Assembly (NCBI GenBank): GCA_947497265.1
Contig: CANMFP010000017.1
Span: 1-39,978 of the forward strand
Direction: 5' to 3'
Origin: an uncultured Isoptericola sp.
GTDB lineage: Bacteria > Actinomycetota > Actinomycetes > Actinomycetales > Cellulomonadaceae
DNA: 39,978 nucleotides
Under the pieces are notes generated by a model. The model searched no databases. It was not told the DNA's origin and saw nothing but the letters and a program-made list of their open reading frames with translations. The position numbers and the translations under genes were made by a program. Shown here in pieces: positions 8,333-17,643 of the stretch; position 1 is the stretch's first letter, and each line of letters begins with the position of its first letter.

Positions 8333-10471
8333 GTGCCAGCACCGTCCTCACCGCGGACCGACATCCAGGGCCTGCGCGCCCTCGCCGTCGCCGCCGTCCT
8401 CGGCTTCCACCTGTGGCCCGCCTCGGTCACCGGCGGCTACGTCGGCGTGGACGTGTTCTTCGTGGTGTCCGGGTTCCTCATCACCAGCCATCTGCTGCGC
8501 CGCCCGATCCACAGCGGCCGTGACCTGCTCGGCTTCTGGGCCCGGCGGGTGCGCCGCCTCATCCCGGCGGCGAGCCTCGTGCTCCTGGCCACCCTCGTGG
8601 CGGCGGCCGTGTGGCTGCCCACCACCACGCTCGTGCAGGTCGGGCGGGAGGTGCTCGCCTCGGCGCTGTACCTGGAGAACTGGGCCCTGGCGAGGTCGGA
8701 GACGGACTACCTCGCCGCCGACCAGCTCCACTCCCCCGTGCAGCACTACTGGTCGCTGTCCATCGAGGAGCAGTTCTACCTGGTGTGGCCGCTGCTCCTC
8801 GCGGCGGTCGCCTGGGCCGGCCTGCGGGCGCGGCGCCGGCATCGTGACCCGGAGCGCACGACGGCGGCACTGGCGGTCGCGCTGACCGGTGCGGTCCTGG
8901 TGGCCTCGCTCGGCTGGTCGGTGTGGATGACGCGCGCCGAACCGGCGGCCGCCTACTTCGTGTCCACCACGCGGTTCTGGGAGCTGGCGCTCGGCGGGCT
9001 GCTCGCCGCCGTGCTCGCCCTGCGGGCCGTCCACGCGCCCGCCCCGGAGGGGCAAATGGGTGCGGAGCCCGGTACGCCGCCCGCCGCGTCCGCCCTGCGC
9101 ACCGTGGCCGCCTGGGCCGGGCTGGCCATGATCGCCGTCGCCGTGCTGACGTTCGACGACACCACCGCGTTCCCCGGGTACACCGCCCTGCTGCCCACCG
9201 TCGGGGCGCTGCTGGTGATCGCCGCCGACGCCGACCGGCTGCGCGGCGGGCCGGGTACCGCCCTGCGCTGGCGTCCCGTGCAGTGGCTGGGCGACACCTC
9301 CTACTCGGTGTACCTGTGGCACTGGCCGCTGATCGTCATCGTGCCGTTCGCGCTGCATCGTGATCTCGGCGACGTCGACCTGCTGGCGATCCTCGTCGCG
9401 ACGCTGCTGCTGGCCTGGTTCTCGCAGCGGCACGTCGAGGACCGGCTGCGGTTCCACCCTCTGCTCACCCGCCGGCTCGGCGCGACCTTCGCCCTGCTCG
9501 GGGTGTGCGTCGTGGTCGTCGGAGGTGCCGCCGTCGGCGTCTGGGTGACCGCGAGCGCCGCGGAGCGGGAGGCCCTGACCGAGGCGCGCACCGCCGTCGC
9601 GCAGGCCGCGCCGTGCGTCGGTGCGGAGGTGGTGCGCGACCCCTCCTGCGAGGACCCCGGGCTCGTCCTGCCGCCCAACGCCGCCGCGCAGGACAAGCCC
9701 GTCGTCTACGCCGACGGCTGCTGGAACAACTCCCCGTTCACCACCCGGAACACCTGCACCTACGGCCCCGGGTCGACAGACGGCGCCGACGACCCCGACG
9801 GCCCGACGGCGCGGATCGCCCTGGTGGGCAACTCCCACGCCGGGCACTGGGTCCCGGCGCTCGAGGAGGGGATCGCCGACGACGGCTGGCAGCTCGACAC
9901 GTACCTGCAGTCCGTCTGCTACACCGTGGACGCGCCGATCGAGCTCCCGGGCGACGGCGTCACCGCAGCGTGCCGGACCACGAACCGGTGGGCGGTCGGC
10001 AGCATCGTGGCCGGCGACTACGACCTGGCGATCATGTCGAACCGCACGCACCAGCCGCTGGCCGGCGTCGCGGAGGACGACCAGGTGGCGGCCGCCGAGG
10101 ACGCCTACCGCGAGACCCTCGCGACGTTCACCGACGCGGGCATCCCGGTGCTGGTGCTGCGCGACACCCCGGCGATGCCCGAGAACGTCCCCGACTGCCT
10201 CCCCCAGCACGCCGGAGACCCGGACGCCTGCGGCGCCCCGCCCGCGCAGGCCCTGGAGCCGGACCCGCTCGCCGCGGCCGCGAGCGCCGACACCACCGGC
10301 CTGGTCTCCGTGACGAGCGTGGACCACCTCATGTGCGACGAGGTGTGCCACCCGGTGATCGGCGGGGTGACCGCCTACTTCGACCACGGGCACCTCACGG
10401 CGGCGTTCGCCCGGACGCTCGCTCCCGAGGTGACGGGCGCCGTCCGCGCGGCGCTCGAGAGCCCGCCGTAG
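8333..10471 (+). CDS. Membrane acyltransferase (acyltransferase-3/OafA type) with SGNH domain
   Basis: A 712-residue integral membrane O-acyltransferase. The N-terminal part (to about 400) has the family start DIQGLRALAVAAVLGFHLWP, GGYVGVDVFFVVSGFLIT and about ten hydrophobic segments, ending near residue 405. The C-terminal part is an SGNH-hydrolase-like domain with IALVGNSHAGHW (GNSH in place of GDSH) and a late DHLMCDEVCHP/DHGHLT region. Such two-domain proteins acetylate extracellular polysaccharide, lipid or peptidoglycan. The GTG start lies four bases after the sirtuin stop. The substrate cannot be told from sequence. Confidence 0.9.
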   Translation: MPAPSSPRTDIQGLRALAVAAVLGFHLWPASVTGGYVGVDVFFVVSGFLITSHLLRRPIHSGRDLLGFWARRVRRLIPAASLVLLATLVAAAVWLPTTTLVQVGREVLASALYLENWALARSETDYLAADQLHSPVQHYWSLSIEEQFYLVWPLLLAAVAWAGLRARRRHRDPERTTAALAVALTGAVLVASLGWSVWMTRAEPAAAYFVSTTRFWELALGGLLAAVLALRAVHAPAPEGQMGAEPGTPPAASALRTVAAWAGLAMIAVAVLTFDDTTAFPGYTALLPTVGALLVIAADADRLRGGPGTALRWRPVQWLGDTSYSVYLWHWPLIVIVPFALHRDLGDVDLLAILVATLLLAWFSQRHVEDRLRFHPLLTRRLGATFALLGVCVVVVGGAAVGVWVTASAAEREALTEARTAVAQAAPCVGAEVVRDPSCEDPGLVLPPNAAAQDKPVVYADGCWNNSPFTTRNTCTYGPGSTDGADDPDGPTARIALVGNSHAGHWVPALEEGIADDGWQLDTYLQSVCYTVDAPIELPGDGVTAACRTTNRWAVGSIVAGDYDLAIMSNRTHQPLAGVAEDDQVAAAEDAYRETLATFTDAGIPVLVLRDTPAMPENVPDCLPQHAGDPDACGAPPAQALEPDPLAAAASADTTGLVSVTSVDHLMCDEVCHPVIGGVTAYFDHGHLTAAFARTLAPEVTGAVRAALESPP

Positions 10472-10481
10472 GCTGCGAAGC

Positions 10482-11939
10482 ATGCTGGACGCCGTCGTGG
10501 TGGGATCGGGGCCGAACGGGCTCACGGCCGCGGTCACGCTCGCGCGCGCCGGCCTCGAGGTCGTCGTCCTGGAGGAACAGCCCACGGCGGGCGGGGGCGC
10601 CCGTACCCTCGACCTCGGCCTGGCCGACGGGATCGTGCACGACGTCTGCTCCGCCGTCCACCCCATGGCGTGGGCCTCGCCCGTGCTGCGCGCGTTCGAC
10701 CTGGCGACCCACGGCGTCGAGCTGCTGACCCCTGACGTGTCCTACGCCCAGCCGTTGCCCGGCGGCCGCGCCGGGATCGCCTACCGCGACCTGGAGCGCA
10801 CCGTCGAGCGCCTCGGGGCCGACGGCGACGCGTGGCGCTCGCTGCTCGGCCCGCTCGCCGAGCACTGGCAGGCGGTCGTCGGGCTCGCGCTGTGCGACAA
10901 GCGCTCCTGGCCTCCGGGCCTGTCCGACGGCGGAGCAGCGGTCACGGCCGCCCGCTTCGGCCTGGCGGTGGCCGAGCAGGGCACCGGGCTGTGGGGGCGG
11001 CGGTTCCGCACCGAGGAGGCGGCGGCGCTCCTGACCGGGGTGGCCGCGCACGCCATCGCCCCGCTGCCGTCGACGGGGGCGGCCGGGACGGCGCTGCTCC
11101 TGGGGGCGTTGGCGCACGCCGGTGCGGGCTGGCCGATCCCGCGCGGCGGGTCGGGCGCCATCGTGACAGCGCTGCGGGCCGAGCTGGAGTCCCGGGGCGG
11201 CACCGTGGTGACCGATCATCCGGTGCGGTCACGCGCCGACCTGCCGCACGCCGCGACATACTTGTTCGACACCTCGCCCGGCACCCTGCTGGACGTGCTG
11301 GGCGACGACCTGCCGCCGTCACGACGCCAAGGACTGACGGGGGTCGCGCGCGGCGACGCCGCCGCGAAGGTCGACCTGGTGCTGTCCGGCCCGGTGCCGT
11401 GGACCGAGCCGGAGGTCGGCCGGGCGGGCACGGTGCACGTGGGCGGCACCCGTGCGGAGATGGCCCGGGCGGAGGCGGCCGTCGCGGCGGGCGACCACGC
11501 CGAACGGCCGATGTGCCTGGTCAGCGACCCGACCGTCGTCGACCCCTCCCGTGCGAAGGGCGGCCTGCGCCCCCTGTGGGCGTACGCGCACGTGCCCGCC
11601 GGTTCCACCCGCGACGTGACGGACGACGTGCTGGACCAGATCGAGCGCTTCGCGCCCGGCGTGCGGGACGTCGTCGTCGCCTCGCGGTGCACCCCGGCCT
11701 CCCGGCTGGCCGAGCACAACGCGAACCTGACCGACGGCGACATCGCGGGCGGGCGCGTCACCCTGTGGCGGATGATCGCCCGGCCGACCGCCCATCCCAA
11801 CCCGTACCGGCAGGCCGGCGGGGTCTACCTGTGCTCGGCGTCCGTGCCGCCGGGCCCCGGGGTGCACGGCATGGCCGGCTGGCATGCGGCCCGGCACGCG
11901 CTGCGGGAGGTCTACGACCTGCGCACGGCGACCCTCTGA
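10482..11939 (+). CDS. FAD-dependent oxidoreductase, phytoene-desaturase-like
   Basis: A 485-residue flavoprotein. The N-terminal dinucleotide fold VVVGSGPNGLTAAVTLARAG, followed by EEQPTAGGGART, is the signature of the NAD(P)/FAD amine-oxidase/CrtI-like group. The C-terminal FAD-contact region reads YLCSASVPPGPGVHGMAGW. It starts ten bases after the acyltransferase stop, so the same operon is likely. No carotenoid genes lie nearby, and this subfamily has many members of unknown substrate, so phytoene desaturation should not be assumed. Confidence 0.85.
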   Translation: MLDAVVVGSGPNGLTAAVTLARAGLEVVVLEEQPTAGGGARTLDLGLADGIVHDVCSAVHPMAWASPVLRAFDLATHGVELLTPDVSYAQPLPGGRAGIAYRDLERTVERLGADGDAWRSLLGPLAEHWQAVVGLALCDKRSWPPGLSDGGAAVTAARFGLAVAEQGTGLWGRRFRTEEAAALLTGVAAHAIAPLPSTGAAGTALLLGALAHAGAGWPIPRGGSGAIVTALRAELESRGGTVVTDHPVRSRADLPHAATYLFDTSPGTLLDVLGDDLPPSRRQGLTGVARGDAAAKVDLVLSGPVPWTEPEVGRAGTVHVGGTRAEMARAEAAVAAGDHAERPMCLVSDPTVVDPSRAKGGLRPLWAYAHVPAGSTRDVTDDVLDQIERFAPGVRDVVVASRCTPASRLAEHNANLTDGDIAGGRVTLWRMIARPTAHPNPYRQAGGVYLCSASVPPGPGVHGMAGWHAARHALREVYDLRTATL

Positions 11940-11956
11940 GCTCCGGTCGGGCTCAG
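11936..11956. terminator. Possible shared hairpin between convergent genes
   Basis: CTGAGC (11936-11941) and GCTCAG (11951-11956) form a 6-bp stem with a 9-nt loop that overlaps both stop codons of the convergent FAD oxidoreductase and DUF4097 genes. It is the only obvious candidate for ending both transcripts in this 13-bp gap. The stem is short, so support is weak. Confidence 0.3.
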
Positions 11957-12957
11957 GGAGCGAGGTAGGCCACGTCCCCGTTCGAGCTGCGGACCTCCAC
12001 GGTGCGCTGCGCCGCCGGGTCCGTCGGGCCCTCGATCGTCTCGCTGCCGTTCGACGTATCGATGACCAGGTTCACCGGCTCACCGTCGCCGACCACCGTC
12101 GCCGAGCCGTTGCTCGTCCGGGCCAGCACGTCTCCGGCTGCACCCGCCACCTCGACCCTGCCGTTCGAGGACTGGGCCTCGACCTCCCCGCCGACGGTGG
12201 ACACGTCGACCGACCCGTTGCTCGTGCGGGCGAGCACTCCCGCGCCGACGTCGGAGGCCGCGACGTCACCGTTGCTCGACCGCGCCGTCACCCGCCCCTC
12301 GACGCGGGACGCCTCCACGTCACCGTTCGAGGTCCGCGCCTCCACGTCCCCGCCCACGTCGGCAAGGACCAGGTCACCGTTGCTCGACGTCGCCAGCACG
12401 TCGCCACCGATCGCCTGCGCGACGACGTCGCCGTTCTCCGAGCGCAGCTCGGCCCCGTCGAGGCCCGACGCCTCCACGTCCCCGTTCGAGGTCCGCGCGT
12501 CCACCGCCGTCCCCGTCGGGACGACGGCGCGCAGCTCGCCGGAGCACACCCAGGAGAACCAGGCCCACGAGGGGCACTCGTGCGTCAGCACCAGCCGGTC
12601 GCCCACCTGCTCGACCCCGTACCGCGGGGAGACCAGACCACGGTGGGCGACGACCTCCACCTCGATCCCGGTGATCGCGTCGTCGGCCCGGACCTCGACG
12701 TCGCCGTCGGCCACGAGACCCAGGTCCGCCGAGGCGTCGTAGTCCTCGCGGGTGGTCTCCGTCGAGGACACGGCCCGGTCGACCAGGAGCAGCGCCGCCC
12801 AGGCGACCACGAGGACGCCGAGGCCGAGGCCGACGGCGAGCAGCACGCGCCCGGCCGTCCCGCGGCGCCGGTCGGTCGCGGGTCCCGGGGCGGGCGAGGA
12901 GCCCGGGGAGGATGTGGAGCCCGGGGAGGATGTGGTGTCCGGGGTGGGTGTGGTCAT
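11953..12957 (-). CDS. DUF4097 repeat protein, membrane-anchored
   Basis: A 334-residue protein. A Pro/Thr/Ser-rich cytoplasmic tail (1-45) precedes one transmembrane helix (about 48-68), then an extracellular DUF4097-type region. From about residue 180 it contains roughly eight units of about 18 residues built on (S/T)SNG(D/S)V, the pattern of a right-handed beta-solenoid. The GTG/ATG start overlaps the stop of the upstream response regulator by four bases (12954-12957), so it is the last gene of a kinase-regulator-DUF4097 operon. It may be a target or sensor accessory of the two-component system; its function is not known. Confidence 0.85.
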   Translation of the reverse strand: MTTPTPDTTSSPGSTSSPGSSPAPGPATDRRRGTAGRVLLAVGLGLGVLVVAWAALLLVDRAVSSTETTREDYDASADLGLVADGDVEVRADDAITGIEVEVVAHRGLVSPRYGVEQVGDRLVLTHECPSWAWFSWVCSGELRAVVPTGTAVDARTSNGDVEASGLDGAELRSENGDVVAQAIGGDVLATSSNGDLVLADVGGDVEARTSNGDVEASRVEGRVTARSSNGDVAASDVGAGVLARTSNGSVDVSTVGGEVEAQSSNGRVEVAGAAGDVLARTSNGSATVVGDGEPVNLVIDTSNGSETIEGPTDPAAQRTVEVRSSNGDVAYLAP

Positions 12958-13613
12958 CGCAGATCTCCGTTCAGGTCGAGCCAGCGCAGGACGGCGAGGA
13001 CGCGCCGGTGCGCGTCGGCGTCGGGCGGCAGGCCGAGCTTGCTGAGGATGTTGGTCACGTGCTTCTCCACGGCGGCCGGCCCGACGACGAGCCGGTCGGC
13101 GATGGCGGTGTTCGAGCGGCCCTCGGCCATGAGCGCGAGCACGTCGCGCTCCCGTGGGGTGAGGTCCGCCAGGTCGTGGCGTGAGCGGGCGAGAACCTGC
13201 GACACGACCTCCGGGTCGAGGACGGTCCCGCCGCCCTCCACCCGTCCGACGGCGTCCAGGAACTCGTCGACGTCCGCCACCCGGTCCTTGAGCACGTAGC
13301 CCAGGCCGCGGGTGCCGGCGGCGAACAGCTCGGCGGCGTAGCGCTGCTCCACGTACTGCGAGAGCACCAGCACCGCCAGGTCGGGGTGCAGGCTGCGCAG
13401 GTGCACGGCGGCACGCAGCCCTTCGTCGGTGTGCGACGGCGGCATGCGCACGTCGGTGACCAGCAGGTCGGGCAGCGGCACGCCCGGCGCGGTGAGGGCG
13501 GCGACCATCTCCTCCGCGGTGCGGTGGCCGGTCACCTCGTGCCCCTCGGACTGCAGCAGCCGGGTGAGACCGTCGAGCAGGAGGACCGAGTCCTCGGCGA
13601 TCACGATGCGCAC
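12954..13613 (-). CDS. NarL/FixJ-type response regulator
   Basis: A 219-residue DNA-binding regulator. The receiver domain (1-120) starts MRIVIAEDSVLLLDGL with acidic residues at 7-8, has the phospho-acceptor Asp in LLVTDVRMPP, and a conserved Lys in GYVLKDRV. The LuxR-type helix-turn-helix (about 150-210) has LTPRERDVLALMAEGRSN and VEKHVTNILSKLGL. The GTG at 13613 is the only start that gives an intact first strand; it overlaps the kinase stop by 13 bp. The partner is the kinase encoded immediately upstream. Confidence 0.93.
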   Translation of the reverse strand: MRIVIAEDSVLLLDGLTRLLQSEGHEVTGHRTAEEMVAALTAPGVPLPDLLVTDVRMPPSHTDEGLRAAVHLRSLHPDLAVLVLSQYVEQRYAAELFAAGTRGLGYVLKDRVADVDEFLDAVGRVEGGGTVLDPEVVSQVLARSRHDLADLTPRERDVLALMAEGRSNTAIADRLVVGPAAVEKHVTNILSKLGLPPDADAHRRVLAVLRWLDLNGDLR

Positions 13614-14974
13614 GGGAGCTCCACGATCAGTCGGGTGCCGGCGTCGGCCGGGCTGGTCAGGTCGAACGTTCCGTCGAGCGCGGCGACGCGTCCCCGCAGG
13701 CCCGCGAGCCCGCCGCCGGGCGCGGTCCCGGCACCGCCGCGGCCGTCGTCGGTCACCTCGACGCGCAGCACCGGTCCGGAGCCCGCGGCGCCCTCGGGGA
13801 CGACGGCGGCACGGACGTGGGCGACCGACGCACCGGCGTGCTTGGCGACGTTCGTCAACGCCTCCGCGACGACGAAGTAGGCGGCTGCCTGCGCCGTCGT
13901 CCCCGCTGCCTCGAGCCCGGACGCCTCCACCCGGACCGGGACGGGGCTGCGGGCCGCGAGCGCCGACAGCGCCGCGTCGAGACCGCGGTCGGAGAGCACG
14001 GCGGGGTGGATGCCGCGCACCAGGTCCCGCAGCTCGGCGAGCGTCTCCTTGACCTCGCCGTGGGCCTGCTCCAGCGCGTCGACGGCGGCGGCGGGTTCGC
14101 GCTCGGCCACGCGCCGCGCGGTGCCCAGCGTGACGCCGAGGGCCACGAGGCGCTGCTGGGCGCCGTCGTGCAGGTCGCGCTCGATGCGACGCCGTTCGGT
14201 GTCCGCGGCCTCGAGGGCGGCCGCGCGGGTCTCGGAGAGGACGTCCGCGCGCTCCGTCGCCGCGGCGGCGGCCGACTCGGCGACGCGCGCCTCGGACTCC
14301 GCGAGGGCCTGGGCGGCCCGCGCCTGCGCGGCGGCCGACGGCCCGAGCAGCGTCCGCGCCAGGCGCACGATGGTCAGGGTGCCGGCCTGCGCGCAGCACG
14401 CGGCGAGCCAGAGGGCCACGACGACAGCGACGAGGAGGAGGATGGTGCCGGCGGCCGTGGCGAGGGGCCCGGCGTCGCCGCCGCCCAGGAGGAACCGGGC
14501 GGCCAGCACGACGCCTCCGACGGCGCCGGCCGCCATCGCGACGACGAATACGAGGTAGACGCTCGTCAGCAGCAGCGCGACGACGGCGTACGCCGTCGCG
14601 CGCCAGCCGACCGGGTCGCTCGAGGCCGCCCACAGCCGGGTGACCCAGTGCGGGCCGCCGGGCCGCCGTCGGGCCGGGGCGGGCACGACGGCGCCGGTCT
14701 GCGCGGCCAGGCGCGCCCGCTCGGCGCCGCCGAACGCCCGGGCGAGGGCGAGCGCCGGCGGCAGCACGAGCAGCCCCAGGCCGAGCACGGGGACCAGGGC
14801 GGCCGCCGTGACGACGACGATCATGACGGGGAGGCCCGCCGTCAGGGCCCAGAGCCAGCCGACGACGACCTGCGCGACGCCGTGGTAGGTCGCCGGGGCG
14901 AACGGGGCGCGCAGGAACCCGGAGGTCGTCAGCGCCGGTGCGACGCGGCCGGTCGCCGGCTCTGTGCTGGTCAT
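13601..14974 (-). CDS. NarX-like sensor histidine kinase
   Basis: A 457-residue membrane kinase. The N-terminal half has about four to five hydrophobic segments and a short basic loop, resembling the putative-sensor domain of actinobacterial kinases with no large extracellular part. The HisKA_3 dimerisation helix contains the phospho-acceptor His in RRRIERDLHDGAQQRLVALG. The ATPase domain has the N-box EALTNVAKHA and the G-box DDGRGGAGTAPGGGLAGLRGR. TAGGGT lies seven bases before the ATG with no ribosome site, suggesting a leaderless start. It heads the operon with the response regulator and DUF4097 genes. Confidence 0.92.
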   Translation of the reverse strand: MTSTEPATGRVAPALTTSGFLRAPFAPATYHGVAQVVVGWLWALTAGLPVMIVVVTAAALVPVLGLGLLVLPPALALARAFGGAERARLAAQTGAVVPAPARRRPGGPHWVTRLWAASSDPVGWRATAYAVVALLLTSVYLVFVVAMAAGAVGGVVLAARFLLGGGDAGPLATAAGTILLLVAVVVALWLAACCAQAGTLTIVRLARTLLGPSAAAQARAAQALAESEARVAESAAAAATERADVLSETRAAALEAADTERRRIERDLHDGAQQRLVALGVTLGTARRVAEREPAAAVDALEQAHGEVKETLAELRDLVRGIHPAVLSDRGLDAALSALAARSPVPVRVEASGLEAAGTTAQAAAYFVVAEALTNVAKHAGASVAHVRAAVVPEGAAGSGPVLRVEVTDDGRGGAGTAPGGGLAGLRGRVAALDGTFDLTSPADAGTRLIVELPCAS

Positions 14975-15044
14975 GCCACCGACCCTACGGAGGCGGCGAC
15001 CCGTGCGGAATGCGGCGCACCCACGGGTCGGCGTCGGGTTGTCC

Positions 15045-15569
15045 CTACCCTCGGCGGGCATCGAAGAAGGCGCGCAGCACGGCGGCGCACTCCGCGGCGC
15101 GCACGTCCGCCACGACCTCGACCGCGTGCAGCGCGCGCTGGTCGCGCACCATGTCCCAGACGGACCCCGTGGCGCCGGCCTTCGGGTCCCACGCGCCGAG
15201 CACCAGCCGGTCGACCCGGGCCGCGACCAGCGCACCCGCGCACATCACGCACGGCTCCAGCGTGACCACGAGCGTGCAGCCGTCCAGCCGCCACCCGCTG
15301 CGGGCCGACGCCGCCGCCCGCAGCGCCAGCACCTCGGCGTGGGCCGTGGGGTCGCCCGTCTCCTCGCGACGGTTGCGCCCGGTGCCGAGCACCCGTCCGT
15401 CCGGGCCGACGACGACGGCGCCCACCGGCACGTCGCCCGTGGCCGTCGCGTGCGTCGCCTCGGCCAGGGCCACCCCCATGAGCTCGTCCCAGACGGCGCG
15501 GCGGGCACCGAGGGAGGGCGGCGGGAAGGTGTCGTCCGGGGCTGACCGGTCGGCCGAGGGGTGGTCCAC
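15045..15569 (-). CDS. tadA: tRNA-specific adenosine deaminase
   Basis: A 174-residue zinc deaminase that converts A34 to inosine in tRNA-Arg(ACG). It shows VPVGAVVVGPDGRVLG, the HAE zinc/proton-shuttle motif (DPTAHAEVLAL) and the PCVMC zinc motif (TLEPCVMCAGAL), in family spacing. The N-terminus is about 20 residues longer than in E. coli TadA. The GTG at 15569 is preceded by TAGCCT six bases upstream without a ribosome site, consistent with a leaderless mRNA, but a start nearer 15479 cannot be excluded. It stands alone, 70 bp from the kinase gene. Confidence 0.92.
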   Translation of the reverse strand: MDHPSADRSAPDDTFPPPSLGARRAVWDELMGVALAEATHATATGDVPVGAVVVGPDGRVLGTGRNRREETGDPTAHAEVLALRAAASARSGWRLDGCTLVVTLEPCVMCAGALVAARVDRLVLGAWDPKAGATGSVWDMVRDQRALHAVEVVADVRAAECAAVLRAFFDARRG

Positions 15570-15746
15570 GCGGTCAGGCTACCGACACGTCCGCGGAGCC
15601 GGTCGTTGCGATGGGGGACAATTCATCCGGGGTCGGACCTTCCTCTCGAGGCCGACATGATGCTCTAATAGCATGCGTCCCCGTTTCCTGCCCGCTGAGC
15701 GCCTCGGTTCGCGCTCGCGCCCACCCGCTGAAGGGATCACACAGCC

Positions 15747-17534
15747 GTGAAGAGAATGCTCGCGAGCGTCGCCACCGCCGCGCTCGCACTGGGAGGGCTC
15801 GTCGCCACCGCGATGCCCGCCTCCGCCCACACGCCGAAGGTCAGTGCCGACTGCCAGAACCTCACCGTCGACCTCCGGGCCTACGCCGACGGCTCGAAGC
15901 GCAGCTGGTGGTACGGGAAGAAGCGTGGCGGCCAGCACGATTCCGACGGCAAGGTGAACACCGTGACGATCACGGTCAACGGTGAGGTGGAGATCGAGGA
16001 GGCCTTCGGCAAGTCCTTCCGCCGGACCCTCGAGCTGGACCCCACGCAGAGCAACGAGTGGACCGTCGACGTCGACGCGTGGGACAACGACGTCTACGAC
16101 TTCGACGAGGCCGGCACGACCGAGCCCTGCGTCGCGCCGTCGCCCCAGCCGGAGCCGGAGAACGAGATCCAGACCGCGTTCTACGTGTACCCGAAGCTGC
16201 GCGCGCACGAGCCCGCCGCTTGGCACAACTCGGGCAAGCAGACGCGGATCGCCGTCCGGGACGGTGCCGAGTTCTGGGAGACGCTGCCCGAGGAGTACCC
16301 GGGTGAGTACTTCGACGTCGCGGACCTGCCGGCGGACGTCTGCGAGTCCTGGGGCGTCCAGCAGGACATCGTCGGGATCCACCAGGGCTTCGACTGGGCA
16401 GACTACGTGCACATCACGTACCCCCACGGGCCGCTCTTCCAGGACCTCATCGCTCACCGTCACACCGACCTGAGCGAGTTCCTGCCTGAGTGCGGCGACC
16501 AGCCCAAGGAGAAGGTCACCCTGCCCGCCCCCTCGTTCGTCGAGCAGTGCGACGCCGAGGACTCCGTCGTGCTCCCCGAGAGCGAGCACGCGACGTACAC
16601 CGAGAAGTGGAACGACGACCGCACCGAGGTGACCGTCACCGCGACGCCGCACGAGGGCGTCGAGCTCACCGAGGACAGCGAGACCAGTTGGACGTTCACG
16701 TTCACCCATGAGCCCTGCGAGGTCGAGCTCGAGCCCGTGGTCGTGACGCCGGACCTCCCGACCGTCGAGGACCTGTGCGGCACGGAGAACGACGACGTCC
16801 GCCTCCCCCAGAACACGGACGAGGTCATCTACGAGACCACCGCCGACGGCATCGTCGCCACCCCGGCCGAGGGCTTCGCCTTCGACGAGAAGCTCCCCGC
16901 CGAGTACACGGCGCAGGACGACGGCACGGCGATCTACACGCTCCCCGAGGGTTCCTTCACCGACGAGCCCTGCGAGCTGGTCCCGGGTGACATCGGCGCC
17001 GTCTGCGACGCCGAGACGCCGTACCTGGTCTACGAGGTCTCCCTGCCCGAGGGCTCCGAGGCCACCGGCGAGAACCCGCTGACGGTCACGTTCCTCAACC
17101 CGGACGGTGAGGACCACGTCACCACCGACCTCCCGCTCGAGGGCCGCCTGCTGTGGCCGGGCGCCTCCGCCGAGGAGCCGCTGCAGTGGCCGGGCTGGGA
17201 GCAGCTCGAGGACGGCTCGTACGTCGAGACCGACGACAACTACGCGTGGACGCGCGACGGCGTCCAGGTCCAGTTCGAGGTCAACCCGGACTACTCGATG
17301 GTCGTGAACTACCCGCCGGCCTCCGAGGAGTGCGCCGACGCGCCCAGCGATCTCCGTGAGGCCCCCGCGCAGACCGTCGTCGACGTCCCCGTGGACGCCG
17401 AGGAGGTCGCCGCCCAGGAGGACGAGCTCGCGGTGACGGGTGCGACCATCGGTGTCGCCGCCGCCGTGGCACTCCTGCTGGTCGGTGGTGGTGTCGCACT
17501 GTTCGTCGTGCGCCGTCGCCTCCAGCAGAGCTGA
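15747..17534 (+). CDS. Cell-wall-anchored surface protein with LAVTG sorting signal
   Basis: A 595-residue secreted protein. A signal peptide (MKRMLASVATAALALGG, cleavage after ASA) is followed by two unique regions (about 30-130 and 140-260), then three beta-rich segments, each closing with an EPCE- or EC-type cysteine motif. The C-terminus carries LAVTG, a hydrophobic stretch and VVRRRLQQS, a complete sorting signal. The LAxTG form fits class E sortases of actinobacteria; no sortase gene is in this window. The GTG at 15747 is chosen because it begins the signal peptide, with AAGGGA upstream. An ATGCT-N5-AGCAT repeat lies at 15660-15674. The ligand or role is unknown. A strong terminator follows. 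Confidence 0.85.
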   Translation: MKRMLASVATAALALGGLVATAMPASAHTPKVSADCQNLTVDLRAYADGSKRSWWYGKKRGGQHDSDGKVNTVTITVNGEVEIEEAFGKSFRRTLELDPTQSNEWTVDVDAWDNDVYDFDEAGTTEPCVAPSPQPEPENEIQTAFYVYPKLRAHEPAAWHNSGKQTRIAVRDGAEFWETLPEEYPGEYFDVADLPADVCESWGVQQDIVGIHQGFDWADYVHITYPHGPLFQDLIAHRHTDLSEFLPECGDQPKEKVTLPAPSFVEQCDAEDSVVLPESEHATYTEKWNDDRTEVTVTATPHEGVELTEDSETSWTFTFTHEPCEVELEPVVVTPDLPTVEDLCGTENDDVRLPQNTDEVIYETTADGIVATPAEGFAFDEKLPAEYTAQDDGTAIYTLPEGSFTDEPCELVPGDIGAVCDAETPYLVYEVSLPEGSEATGENPLTVTFLNPDGEDHVTTDLPLEGRLLWPGASAEEPLQWPGWEQLEDGSYVETDDNYAWTRDGVQVQFEVNPDYSMVVNYPPASEECADAPSDLREAPAQTVVDVPVDAEEVAAQEDELAVTGATIGVAAAVALLLVGGGVALFVVRRRLQQS

Positions 17535-17557
17535 CCTGCTCACGACTGAGCACTGAA

Positions 17558-17600
17558 CGGCGAAGGGCCCGACCGGCACGACCGGTCGGGCCCTTCGCCG
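17558..17600. terminator. Strong hairpin terminator
   Basis: A 19-bp perfect stem (17558-17576 with 17582-17600, loop CACGA) lies 23 bp after the surface-protein stop. It should end that transcript and insulate upp. Confidence 0.85.
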
Positions 17601-17643
17601 TGCTGACGGCCGAGCGGTCATCGTGCCCCGGTACGGTGTGACC

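Noticed and set aside
10482-11939. Carotenoid biosynthesis gene crtI
   Set aside because: Only the general FAD fold supports this; no crtB, crtE or related genes are nearby.
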